Positions 1 to 6,531 of a stretch of DNA of 7,539 bases are shown here, in pieces. Position 1 is the first letter of the stretch; every line of letters starts with the position of its first letter. Source of the stretch: JBALVT01 sp045110675 (GTDB lineage: Bacteria > Pseudomonadota > Gammaproteobacteria > Pseudomonadales > Halieaceae); the NCBI GenBank assembly GCA_045110675.1, contig JBGCGJ010000024.1, forward strand, positions 1 through 7,539, read 5' to 3'. The notes under the pieces are model-generated. The model did not search any database, was not told where the DNA came from, and worked only from the letters and a program-made list of their open reading frames with translations. The position numbers and the translations under genes were made by a program.

Positions 1-262
1 CCCACCCCGGGTGATCGGTCGCCAGAGATGAGCCCGCTCGCGACACGCCGAGGATGACGGCCTCGGGTGCCTGCTCTCGTAAAGCATAGGGTTTAGAGAC
101 ATATTGCCCCAGGAAAAACTTTTGCCGGTACTCGTTTATTCCCCGGCGATCCTGGGAATCAAAAAATCGATAAGGATCGACGACGTAGTTGAAAATCGAG
201 GCGCCCAGAAAAGCGAGTAAAGAAAGCGACAAAAAGAGAGCGAGATAAGATTTGGATTTCAT
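1..262 (-). CDS. SGNH-like membrane-anchored acylation partner A (N-terminal part, cut by window edge)
   Basis: The minus strand is open from ATG 262 to the window edge, giving 87 residues. A basic start (MKSKS) leads into one hydrophobic segment at about residues 5-22, so the protein should be anchored in the inner membrane with the rest in the periplasm. It then shows NYVVDPY (25-31), a KP pair (57-58) and G-V-S-R with Ser74, followed by T-D-H-P-G-W. These align without a gap, residue for residue from Asn25 to Arg75, with partner B at 5227-6402 (N24, K56-P57, G71-S-S-R74), so A and B are paralogues. Ser74 is the presumed nucleophile of an SGNH-type fold; that is inference, because blocks II-V lie outside the window. 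An in-frame ATG at 289 would add nine residues. I prefer 262 because it matches the start of B; neither start has a clear ribosome binding site. The gene is head-to-head with MBOAT-1. Confidence 0.8.
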   Translation of the reverse strand, partial: MKSKSYLALFLSLSLLAFLGASIFNYVVDPYRFFDSQDRRGINEYRQKFFLGQYVSKPYALREQAPEAVILGVSRAGSSLATDHPGW

Positions 263-544
263 TGCCGAAGAGAGATCTGTCAAACCCATTGTTGGATCTA
301 TAGTTGGATCGAGCTGAGTGCGAAAGTATACCCTATTACTCTGGCGTGTATAGGATTCGGCTGACCCAGGCATGTGTGATATGCGATTCAATCTCTGGCC
401 CCAATGAGGCGAGAGCGTATATACTCCCTGCACTTTCCAGGTCGGCACGCCAATAGTGATAACAGTGTGATCTGGGCGTTGGCTGACGAACTTCTCGGGG
501 CGGATAAATTCCAGTCTTACAGAGGTTCCCAAATCGATAACTGA
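263..544. promoter_or_regulatory. Divergent intergenic region between partner A and MBOAT-1
   Basis: This stretch must hold the start signals for both flanking genes, which point away from each other. TATACT at 420-425 on the plus strand and another TATACT on the minus strand (complement of 326-331) resemble -10 boxes, but neither has a good TTGACA-like partner at the right distance, so no promoter is called. An 8-bp direct repeat GTTGGATC lies at 291-298 and 303-310. A 46-codon open frame (404-544) ends with TGA directly against the ATG of MBOAT-1. No Shine-Dalgarno sequence is seen at a useful distance before either gene; AGAGG at 521-525 is 19 bases from the MBOAT-1 start. Confidence 0.4.
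291..310. repeat. Short direct repeat GTTGGATC x2, 12-bp period
   Basis: GTTGGATC occurs at 291-298 and again at 303-310, separated by TATA. It lies just upstream of the two possible start codons of partner A (289 and 262). A 12-bp period puts the copies slightly more than one helical turn apart, so this could be a tandem regulator site or simply a small local duplication. Nothing else supports a function. Confidence 0.3.
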
Positions 545-2023
545 ATGCATTTTAACTCTTACATCTTCATTTTCGCCTTTCTGCCACTGGTGCTGCTGGG
601 CTACTACAGCCTCAACCACATGGGCTACTTGCGTGCGGGAAAGTTCTGGCTGTTGGGCGGTTCCTGGTTGTTTTACGGCTGGTGGAATCCCATCTACTTG
701 CCCCTCTTGCTCGGCTCGATCCTGATAAATTATACGATTGCCGGAAAGATTCAGTCCTATGGCAGATCTCGAGAAATTATCCCTCCCAAGAAACGGTTGA
801 TGATATTGGGCGTGACCCTCAATGTCGGCCTGTTGGCTTATTACAAATACATGGATTTCTTTATTTTTAACGCCAACTTGATACCCGGTGTTGAATTTGG
901 CTATCTCCGTCTCGCACTACCATTGGGCATCAGCTTTTTTACCCTGCAACAAATCGCTTTTATTGTGGATTGTTATCGTACCGGCCTAAAGGAACGAGAC
1001 CCGGTAGATTACGCGCTGTTCGTTTCGTTCTTTCCGCAGTTGATCGCCGGGCCTATTGTTCACCACCGGGAGGTCATGCCTCAATTTAGGGCGACGGATA
1101 ACCGACTCTTTCGATCCGATAATTTTGTTCTCGGCACCTTCGTATTCAGCATCGGTTTGTTCAAAAAAGTAGTTATAGCAGATTCCTTTGAAATTCTGGT
1201 CAACCACGGCTTTGATACGGCCGAAACCCTCAACCTTTTAGAGGCCTGGCTGGTTCACTACAGCTACACATTCCAGCTCTATTTTGATTTTTCCGCTTAC
1301 TCGGATATGGCGATTGGTCTGGCGCTGATGTTCAACATAGAACTTCCCGTAAACTTCCGCAGCCCGTATAAAGGTACCAGTATCATCAACCTCTGGCAGC
1401 GCTGGCACATCACGCTGACCCGTTTTATCAACACCTATGTGTACAAGACTATTCTCCGTTCTTTTCCGGAAATAACCTTCAAAGCCGGGATGGCGGCGAG
1501 CTTCCTGGCAATGATCGTGAGCGGTATCTGGCACGGCTCAGCCTGGACTTTCGTGGTGTTCGGGATTCTCAACGGTGCGGCGATTGTGGTCAACCATTTG
1601 TGGCGTAAGTCGGGTATTGGTATGCCCGACTGGTTGGGTTGGTTTATCACCTTTCACTTTTTCAGTTTTACCCTGGTGATTTTCAGAGCTACCAATTGGG
1701 ATGACGTGTTCAAGATCTACCGAGGTATGTTGGGCCTCGGAGACAACGCCTTGCAAGTTGCCGCCAGTAAGCTCATGGGTCTGGATGCTCCCTGGTTTTT
1801 CACCCTGGCATCAAACGGCGCGCAGAAGGATCAGTGGGCGACGTGGCTATTGAGCGCGATGATGGTTTTCTTCATTGCCTTTGTTGCACTGGCCCCGAAC
1901 AGTATGGATATGAAGGACAGGTTCAAGCCCGGAAAAGCCGTGTTACTGTTGCAAGTGGTCGCCTTCGTTTTCTCGGTTATGATGATTTCAAAGGCCAGCG
2001 AGTTTCTTTACTTTCAGTTCTAG
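545..2023 (+). CDS. AlgI-type MBOAT O-acyltransferase family protein (MBOAT-1)
   Basis: The 492-residue polytopic inner-membrane protein has the length and layout of the AlgI/PatA/DltB branch of the MBOAT superfamily, which passes acyl groups from the cytoplasm to periplasmic acceptors. It opens with MHFNSY and a hydrophobic stretch, close to the usual MLFNS start of AlgI-like proteins, which supports ATG 545. Family landmarks are GPIVHH (169-174) followed by MPQF, IGLFKKVVIADS near 200-215, YFDFSAYSDMAIG near 250, W-x-R-W-H288-I-T-L and G-I-W-H330-G. His330 is the residue expected to be invariant and catalytic. The segment after His288 is unusual: it reads FINTYVYKTILRS where AlgI-like proteins normally carry a DYLY-x-x-LGGNR motif, so this is a divergent member. 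It ends SEFLYFQF, almost the same as MBOAT-2. Acyl donor and acceptor are unknown. Its likely partner is the divergent gene at 1-262. It has no good ribosome binding site and starts directly after the stop of a small open frame. Confidence 0.9.
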   Translation: MHFNSYIFIFAFLPLVLLGYYSLNHMGYLRAGKFWLLGGSWLFYGWWNPIYLPLLLGSILINYTIAGKIQSYGRSREIIPPKKRLMILGVTLNVGLLAYYKYMDFFIFNANLIPGVEFGYLRLALPLGISFFTLQQIAFIVDCYRTGLKERDPVDYALFVSFFPQLIAGPIVHHREVMPQFRATDNRLFRSDNFVLGTFVFSIGLFKKVVIADSFEILVNHGFDTAETLNLLEAWLVHYSYTFQLYFDFSAYSDMAIGLALMFNIELPVNFRSPYKGTSIINLWQRWHITLTRFINTYVYKTILRSFPEITFKAGMAASFLAMIVSGIWHGSAWTFVVFGILNGAAIVVNHLWRKSGIGMPDWLGWFITFHFFSFTLVIFRATNWDDVFKIYRGMLGLGDNALQVAASKLMGLDAPWFFTLASNGAQKDQWATWLLSAMMVFFIAFVALAPNSMDMKDRFKPGKAVLLLQVVAFVFSVMMISKASEFLYFQF

Positions 2024-2064
2024 TAAGGTTCAACACAGCTACCCGCCACTGGTGGCCCCGGCAA
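2024..2064. other. Short convergent gap with a weak hairpin
   Basis: Only 41 bases separate the stop of MBOAT-1 from the stop of the opposing membrane gene. GCCAC-TG-GTGGC at 2045-2056 can form a five-pair stem with a two-base loop, but no T run follows on either strand, so it is not a convincing rho-independent terminator. Transcripts from the two genes may overlap at their 3' ends. Confidence 0.3.
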
Positions 2065-3411
2065 TTAATCTTCAGCACCCGTTTGCCGCTTTTGTCCAAA
2101 AGTTACCGAAGCCATTGCCAGTGGGCGTGGAGGAGGAGCGTAAAGACCCAGTTCGATGGCTTCGGCCACTATCCGATTGCTGCGCGTTACGGGATAGGGC
2201 CAGGCGCGATAGCGACCGCGGTTGAAATCCTCCACTCGTTGTTCCATATAAGGCTGTAGAGCTACAGAGTAAGTACTGAAAGAATAGACGCTGTAGGCCA
2301 GAGACAGTGCTATTGCAGGTACCAAGCCCAACCCGCGGTGGAGTTTAAGACGCGAGGCTATGAGTACCCAGGTTGTGGTCAACAACAGTACGGAGGGAAA
2401 GCTATAGCGCGAAGAAAGACCATAATCGACCGAGGCAAAGCCTCGCCCCAACACCATCGTCATTACCGAGAGCACTAGGAACCAGCAGCACAACTCCAGC
2501 CGCAGATCTGCTTCGCGCCGGCGAATCACGGTGCACGCGCAAAGGATAACCAGCATCAGACCTCCTGCAGTGGCCGCGACTGCGACGCTGGATTCGCTGA
2601 TGGCGCAGCCCAGTAGCGTCAGGGTATAGAGCACATAGTGGCCCGGAGCTGCAAAGAAATTTCCCAGCAGCGTCACCAGAGGTATTCGGTCGTCTAATCC
2701 AACTCGCCACAGCAGCGGTACCGCGATCGTGAGAAAGATCCAACCCAGCAAGTACGTTCGCGATGCACTGCGTCTCAATAGGCTCTGCTGTATCAGACTG
2801 GCCAGACCGATCAACCAAATCATCTGCCCGGAAGCGAGAGTGAGGTTTGCCAATATCGCGAGCAAAATAGCGGCACAGAAACGGAATCTGTCAGGGTTCT
2901 GAAGAAACAACACGCAAAAGAAGCCGTAAACGAATACGTAAAAATAGGCGAAGGATGCCATGGCCCAGAAGGTGATGCCGTAAGCTCTCAACTGCAGCAG
3001 GATGAATGTTGCAGGAAGCATGATCAGCAGCCTGCGCGGGGTATCTGAGGCCATCAAGTATAGGGCCAGCAGCAACAAGGGGAGGGCCAGGTTGGCGAGG
3101 AAATTCAGAGTGCGGAAATTGACCTCGCCCGTTGTCAGGTACATCGCCCCATAGATTAATCGGGTGGCAATGGTCCTGTGATCCGTGTGTTGCTCGTAGA
3201 GAGATGCCAGGGCCGCCCGCGTATTCTCGGCATTGATAGCCTGTATCAGCGGCTGTAGAACATCATAGATGTCATCTGCAAGTGGTACGTTGAAGGCATG
3301 CTGATAGAGGTAGAAGAAATAGAAGCCCGCCACTGCCAGTAACGATAGAACGCTAAGCATGCGTATTGGCGTGCTGTCGCCAAGCTTGGCAGGCGTCTCA
3401 GTAGCTGACAT
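2065..3411 (-). CDS. Polytopic membrane protein, GT-C glycosyltransferase-like (putative)
   Basis: From ATG 3411 the product is 448 residues with about ten hydrophobic segments. The first, at about 18-37, is followed by NVPLADDIYD with Asp46-Asp47 in the first outer loop. An acidic pair there is typical of GT-C glycosyltransferases that use polyprenyl-phosphate sugars. A second loop has EQHTDHRTIATRL (His78-Arg79) and EVNFRTLN, and a late loop has GR (322-323) and SSRY (333-336). These resemble uncharacterised membrane proteins found in polysaccharide loci, but I cannot assign a named family, sugar or acceptor. The C-terminal stretch from about 385 is hydrophilic. The start at 3411 is chosen because AGGTGGGAG lies just upstream; ATG 3459 and TTG 3510 in the same frame would add 16 or 33 basic residues and lack such a site. 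It lies between two acyltransferase pairs and may make or extend the glycan they modify. That role is inference. Confidence 0.75.
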   Translation of the reverse strand: MSATETPAKLGDSTPIRMLSVLSLLAVAGFYFFYLYQHAFNVPLADDIYDVLQPLIQAINAENTRAALASLYEQHTDHRTIATRLIYGAMYLTTGEVNFRTLNFLANLALPLLLLALYLMASDTPRRLLIMLPATFILLQLRAYGITFWAMASFAYFYVFVYGFFCVLFLQNPDRFRFCAAILLAILANLTLASGQMIWLIGLASLIQQSLLRRSASRTYLLGWIFLTIAVPLLWRVGLDDRIPLVTLLGNFFAAPGHYVLYTLTLLGCAISESSVAVAATAGGLMLVILCACTVIRRREADLRLELCCWFLVLSVMTMVLGRGFASVDYGLSSRYSFPSVLLLTTTWVLIASRLKLHRGLGLVPAIALSLAYSVYSFSTYSVALQPYMEQRVEDFNRGRYRAWPYPVTRSNRIVAEAIELGLYAPPPRPLAMASVTFGQKRQTGAED

Positions 3412-3676
3412 AGTGCTCCCACCTGACAGGCCATGCTGAATGTTGTTTGTATCTGGCATGGTTCGGGAACGTCCTGTGTGTCGGCGTAGGCGCTGTGATT
3501 TGCTAGGCAATCATTTTAAGGTCGGCCTTAGTGGAATACAAACGCCAAGGCTCGAATTCCTCGTTAGTTTTGTGAATAGAACTGGCTTGGGCCGGGGACG
3601 GGACTCGAAACCAATTTCCCTGCATTAAGCAGTCGGATATACTTCTCCTCTCATAAGAAAAAAGACCTCAGCATCA
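3412..3676. promoter_or_regulatory. Divergent intergenic region between GT-C-like gene and MBOAT-2
   Basis: About 265 bases lie between the two divergent start codons. TATACT at 3638-3643, 33 bases before the MBOAT-2 start, is a possible -10 box, but no matching -35 box is seen 16-18 bases upstream. TAAGG-TCGG-CCTTA (3518-3531) and CTGC-ATTAA-GCAG (3620-3632) are small inverted repeats without T runs. The bases before ATG 3677 are purine-rich (AAGAAAAAAGA) but lack a GGAG-type site. No coding frame of substance is seen apart from the possible N-terminal extension of the GT-C-like gene. Confidence 0.35.
3416..3424 (-). promoter_or_regulatory. Ribosome binding site deciding the GT-C-like start
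   Basis: Read on the minus strand, AGGTGGGAG ends four bases before ATG 3411; its AGGTGG part is seven bases away. It is the best Shine-Dalgarno match at any gene start in the window and is the reason for preferring 3411 over the longer in-frame starts. Confidence 0.55.
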
Positions 3677-5224
3677 ATGCTTTTTAATTCCGCTGAATAT
3701 CTGTTTCTGTTCCTGCCGTTGGTTTTCGTCATCTTTGTCTTCCTTTCACGGGGCAGCAGCACCAAGGGGCAAATAATATGGCTGATACTGGCTTCACTCT
3801 ACTTCTATGGTAGTTGGAACCCCATTTATCTGTTGTTGATTGTCAGCTCAATAGTCGTCAATTTCACGATAGGCCGGAAACTTGCGGCGACACTTAACCG
3901 CGAACGCCACTATTGGTTAGTGCTTGGGGTCTTATTCAACCTGGGCCTACTGGTTTACTTCAAATATGCAGGTTTTTTTGTCAACAGCCTGAACGACCTG
4001 GGAAACTGGCTTATCCCCGTACCGGAAATCACCCTGCCACTGGCGATTTCCTTTTTTACGTTTCAGCAAATAGCTTACCTAGTGGATGTGTCTCGGGATG
4101 AGTGTCAGGAATATCAGTTTCGGCACTACGCTTTGTTCGTACTTTTCTTCCCTCAGCTGATTGCTGGCCCCATTGTTCACCACAAGGAGATGATGCCGCA
4201 GTTTTCGTTTTTGCGTCCGGCCAGCGAATTGCGTACAGACATCGGAGTGGGTCTTACTCTTTTGATTATTGGCCTGTTTAAGAAGGTCGTAATGGCCGAT
4301 TCTATTGGCGCTATGGTAGATCCTGTGTTTGAAGCCTCCGCCCAGGGACAAACGCTTCATACAATTGATGCCTGGGTCGCTACTGTGGGATTCAGTTTTC
4401 AAATGTATTTTGATTTTTCGGGTTACAGCGATATAGCCATCGGCAGTGCCCGACTGTTCGGTATCAAGTTACCGGAAAACTTCAGGTCGCCGTACAAGTC
4501 TCGCAGCGCCATCGATATTTGGAACCGCTGGCACATCACCCTGTCGCGCTTTCTCAAGGACTATCTTTACATTGTTTTGGGAGGCAATCGCAAAGGCGCG
4601 ATCAATCGATATCGTAATCTCTTTCTCACCATGCTGCTCGGCGGCTTGTGGCATGGTGCTGCCTGGACTTATGTATTGTGGGGTGGGCTCCACGGGCTGT
4701 TTCTATGCATTAACCACGGGTGGCGCGCAATACAACAAAAATTGGGGCTCGAAAACTTGTCCAGTAATCGATTCGTAGACGCTATTTATTTACTGCTCAC
4801 CTTTCTGGCCTGGTCTGTGGCCCTTGTGATGTTCCGTTCGGCTGACGCCGGCACGGCAATTTCGATTACCGGGTCTGCGTTTGTACACTTCAACACTGCG
4901 CCGGACCTGGTGCTCACGACGGCGCTCACTGAATCACTACCTCAGCAACTGATGTTATTGGCAGGAATGGAAGCGAACGTCTACAGTGCAGTCTATATTG
5001 TATTTTCCGTGGCGGCGATCATCTGTTGGTTGCTACCTAGTAGTCAGGAATTTATGTATCGCTACGACCCGGTAATACTCTCTCCAGGTAGCAAAGCAGC
5101 GGTCACCGCGCCCTGGATTAGTTGGCGTCCCAATCTGGCTTTTGCTCTCGGCTTTGGTGTGATCCTCAGTGTCAGTCTTTTGAGTGTGTCTTCCATCACT
5201 GAATTTCTCTACTTCCAGTTTTGA
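3677..5224 (+). CDS. AlgI-type MBOAT O-acyltransferase family protein (MBOAT-2)
   Basis: This 515-residue polytopic membrane protein is a canonical AlgI-like MBOAT. It begins MLFNSAEYLFLFLPL, the usual family start, which fixes ATG 3677. It carries GPIVHH (164-169) then MMPQF, IGLFKKVVMADS, YFDFSGYSDIAIG, W-N-R-W-H286-I-T-L-S-R-F, D295-YLY followed by LGGNRKG (301-307), and G-L-W-H326-G-A-A-W with the expected catalytic His326. Unlike MBOAT-1 it keeps the full DYLY/LGGNR signature. The last residues, TEFLYFQF, nearly repeat those of MBOAT-1, so the two are clear paralogues. It should move an acyl group, possibly acetyl, to the outer face of the inner membrane. Partner B follows immediately, probably in the same transcript with coupled translation, and would complete the transfer to the acceptor. 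Alginate itself is not indicated, since no alginate polymerase or epimerase genes are visible, so I do not use the name algI. Confidence 0.93.
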   Translation: MLFNSAEYLFLFLPLVFVIFVFLSRGSSTKGQIIWLILASLYFYGSWNPIYLLLIVSSIVVNFTIGRKLAATLNRERHYWLVLGVLFNLGLLVYFKYAGFFVNSLNDLGNWLIPVPEITLPLAISFFTFQQIAYLVDVSRDECQEYQFRHYALFVLFFPQLIAGPIVHHKEMMPQFSFLRPASELRTDIGVGLTLLIIGLFKKVVMADSIGAMVDPVFEASAQGQTLHTIDAWVATVGFSFQMYFDFSGYSDIAIGSARLFGIKLPENFRSPYKSRSAIDIWNRWHITLSRFLKDYLYIVLGGNRKGAINRYRNLFLTMLLGGLWHGAAWTYVLWGGLHGLFLCINHGWRAIQQKLGLENLSSNRFVDAIYLLLTFLAWSVALVMFRSADAGTAISITGSAFVHFNTAPDLVLTTALTESLPQQLMLLAGMEANVYSAVYIVFSVAAIICWLLPSSQEFMYRYDPVILSPGSKAAVTAPWISWRPNLAFALGFGVILSVSLLSVSSITEFLYFQF

Positions 5225-5226
5225 AG

Positions 5227-6402
5227 ATGGGTAACAGATACACAATTGTCATAACACTTGTTGCCATTGTGCTCTGCGGTGCGGTCGGACTATTCAATTA
5301 CAAGTTAGATCCGTATTTGCTTTTCGATTTTGAGTCGGCAGATTCGGCCCGCTTGAGTCGAATTGATCAATTCAATCATATGCGAATTACCAAGCCCTGG
5401 TACTTACAGCAAGTTAAGCCTACCGCTCTTATCGTGGGCTCGTCACGTATCGCCCGAATACTCCCCACACACGAAGTCTGGGACGATGAAAGGGGCTACA
5501 ACCTTGCCGTCCCGGGAATGACTATTACTGAGATGTTGGGCTTTATTAAGCACGCGCACGCGATTGAGCCGATTTCCAAATTGATGATCGGCCTGGATTA
5601 TGAGGCGTTCAACAGAGCCGTTCCTTTGACTCGGCCCGGCTATGAAAGTGATCGGATGGCGCAGCACGCGGATGATTTGTTATCGCTCCCGATCAAGGCG
5701 CAGTATGTCAGCGATGTGCTGGATAGTCTTTTTTCTATCCCCGCGATTTCACGCAGTCTTTCGGCCTATTCAGGTGTTCCCAAGCCTGCAAGGCAATATT
5801 TTAAAGGGGGTGCGTGGGAAACAACAACCGACTTTCTCACGGGCCGTGCGGGCTACGTGTATATCGGCAAGAATGTTCTGCGCGCTCATCGAAATCAAAC
5901 TCTGGATATTACCGCCAATTTAAGTCGCTTTGCCGAGATACTGAAGTTTTGTCACGCTCAGAATATAGATACTCGCCTGCTCTTCACGCCTACCCATGTC
6001 TTTTTTGTGGACCTTTGGCACAGCCTGGGTTACGGGGCTATGTGGCTGGATTTTCATCGTCAGATAACGGCGCTAAACGAAGATATTGCAACCGAAGCTG
6101 GCACGAAGCCTTTTCCTTTATGGGGTTTCAGCGACGCGGCGGGTGTTGTCAATGAGCCAATATACCGCAAGAAGAATGCCGGAAAAGCATGGTATGACGA
6201 TGGAGTTCACACGCGGGTTAGTCTCGGAAGGAAAATGATGGGCGAAGTGTGGGACGGAAAGATCGAATTGGGCTCGCGCCTCACAGGGGACAATATCGAG
6301 GCCTATCTATCCCGGGTTATGGCGTTAACTGAAAACTATGACAATAAGAATCAATCTGTTGTTCGCTTCCTGCACCGGGAAATCGGCTTTGATACGCACT
6401 AG
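5227..6402 (+). CDS. SGNH-like membrane-anchored acylation partner B of MBOAT-2
   Basis: From ATG 5227 the product is 391 residues with one N-terminal hydrophobic segment (about 6-23), so it is probably anchored in the inner membrane and faces the periplasm. Motifs in order are NY-x-x-DPY (24-30), G71-S-S-R74 with Ser73 as presumed nucleophile, YNLAVPG (91-97), GLDYEAFN (122-129) and Y-D-D325-G-V-H328 near the C-terminus. The order Ser, Asn-Gly, Asp-Asn, Asp-x-x-His matches the SGNH/DltD/AlgJ type of fold used by partners of MBOAT proteins. The catalytic roles are inferred. The ATG lies two bases after the MBOAT-2 stop. A TTG at 5221 would add two residues and overlap the stop by four bases (TTGA), so translation is probably coupled. 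There is no clear Shine-Dalgarno sequence. It is a paralogue of partner A at the left edge. It could act as acyl carrier or final transferase, or alternatively as an esterase. Confidence 0.82.
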   Translation: MGNRYTIVITLVAIVLCGAVGLFNYKLDPYLLFDFESADSARLSRIDQFNHMRITKPWYLQQVKPTALIVGSSRIARILPTHEVWDDERGYNLAVPGMTITEMLGFIKHAHAIEPISKLMIGLDYEAFNRAVPLTRPGYESDRMAQHADDLLSLPIKAQYVSDVLDSLFSIPAISRSLSAYSGVPKPARQYFKGGAWETTTDFLTGRAGYVYIGKNVLRAHRNQTLDITANLSRFAEILKFCHAQNIDTRLLFTPTHVFFVDLWHSLGYGAMWLDFHRQITALNEDIATEAGTKPFPLWGFSDAAGVVNEPIYRKKNAGKAWYDDGVHTRVSLGRKMMGEVWDGKIELGSRLTGDNIEAYLSRVMALTENYDNKNQSVVRFLHREIGFDTH

Positions 6403-6472
6403 GATTCAATTTTTTTCGTCGCCGATATCGGTAATCGAACCAGAGGGACCTGCTTAAGGAATTCTAAATAGC

Positions 6473-6500
6473 TTGCTTTATATAGGACGATTGTCATAAT
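6473..6500 (+). promoter_or_regulatory. Candidate sigma70-type promoter for the DUF1214-type gene
   Basis: TTGCTT (6473-6478) and CATAAT (6495-6500) are 16 bases apart. The -10 matches consensus at five of six positions and the -35 at three of six. An alternative is TTGTCA (6491-6496) with CATTAT (6515-6520), 18 bases apart. Both lie in the AT-rich stretch just before the gene; the choice between them cannot be made by eye. Confidence 0.3.
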
Positions 6501-6516
6501 AAAAAATAGAGCTTCA

Positions 6517-6531
6517 TTATTGATTCAATAA
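6517..6531. promoter_or_regulatory. Perfect inverted repeat TTATTGA-T-TCAATAA, possible operator
   Basis: Two seven-base arms pair exactly around a single central base, 13 bases before the ATG at 6545 and just downstream of the candidate promoter. Size and position fit a repressor operator overlapping the transcript start or leader. It does not fit the FNR consensus TTGAT-N4-ATCAA. No regulator gene is in the window. Confidence 0.35.

Noticed and set aside
372..407. An 11-residue leader-like open frame (MCDMRFNLWPQ).
   Set aside because: No ribosome binding site, no attenuator-like hairpins downstream and no run of a regulatory amino acid.
367..475. CRP-like TGTGA half sites in the A/MBOAT-1 intergenic region.
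   Set aside because: Single half sites at about 375 and 466 lack a TCACA partner at the six-base spacing.
1834..2259. A 141-residue plus-strand frame across the MBOAT-1 end and the opposing gene.
   Set aside because: It overlaps two well-supported genes, is rich in residues typical of noncoding translation and shows no family motif.
2402..2818. A 138-residue minus-strand open frame inside the GT-C-like gene.
   Set aside because: It is a shifted-frame shadow of the longer membrane-protein gene, with no recognisable motif and no ribosome binding site noted.
3412..3510. N-terminal extension of the GT-C-like protein from TTG 3510 or ATG 3459.
   Set aside because: The added residues are basic and low in hydrophobicity, neither start has a well-placed ribosome binding site, and ATG 3411 does.
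3590..3632. tRNA-like 3' end on the minus strand (TTTCGAGTCCCG followed by CCCCGGCCCA).
   Set aside because: The T-arm stem does not pair, no matching acceptor 5' strand or D-arm is found, and the only neat stem (CTGC/GCAG with a five-base loop) is not an anticodon arm. Probably coincidence.
6403..6431. Rho-independent terminator after partner B.
   Set aside because: The T7 run (6412-6418) precedes the palindrome instead of following a stem, and no GC-rich hairpin lies before it on either strand.
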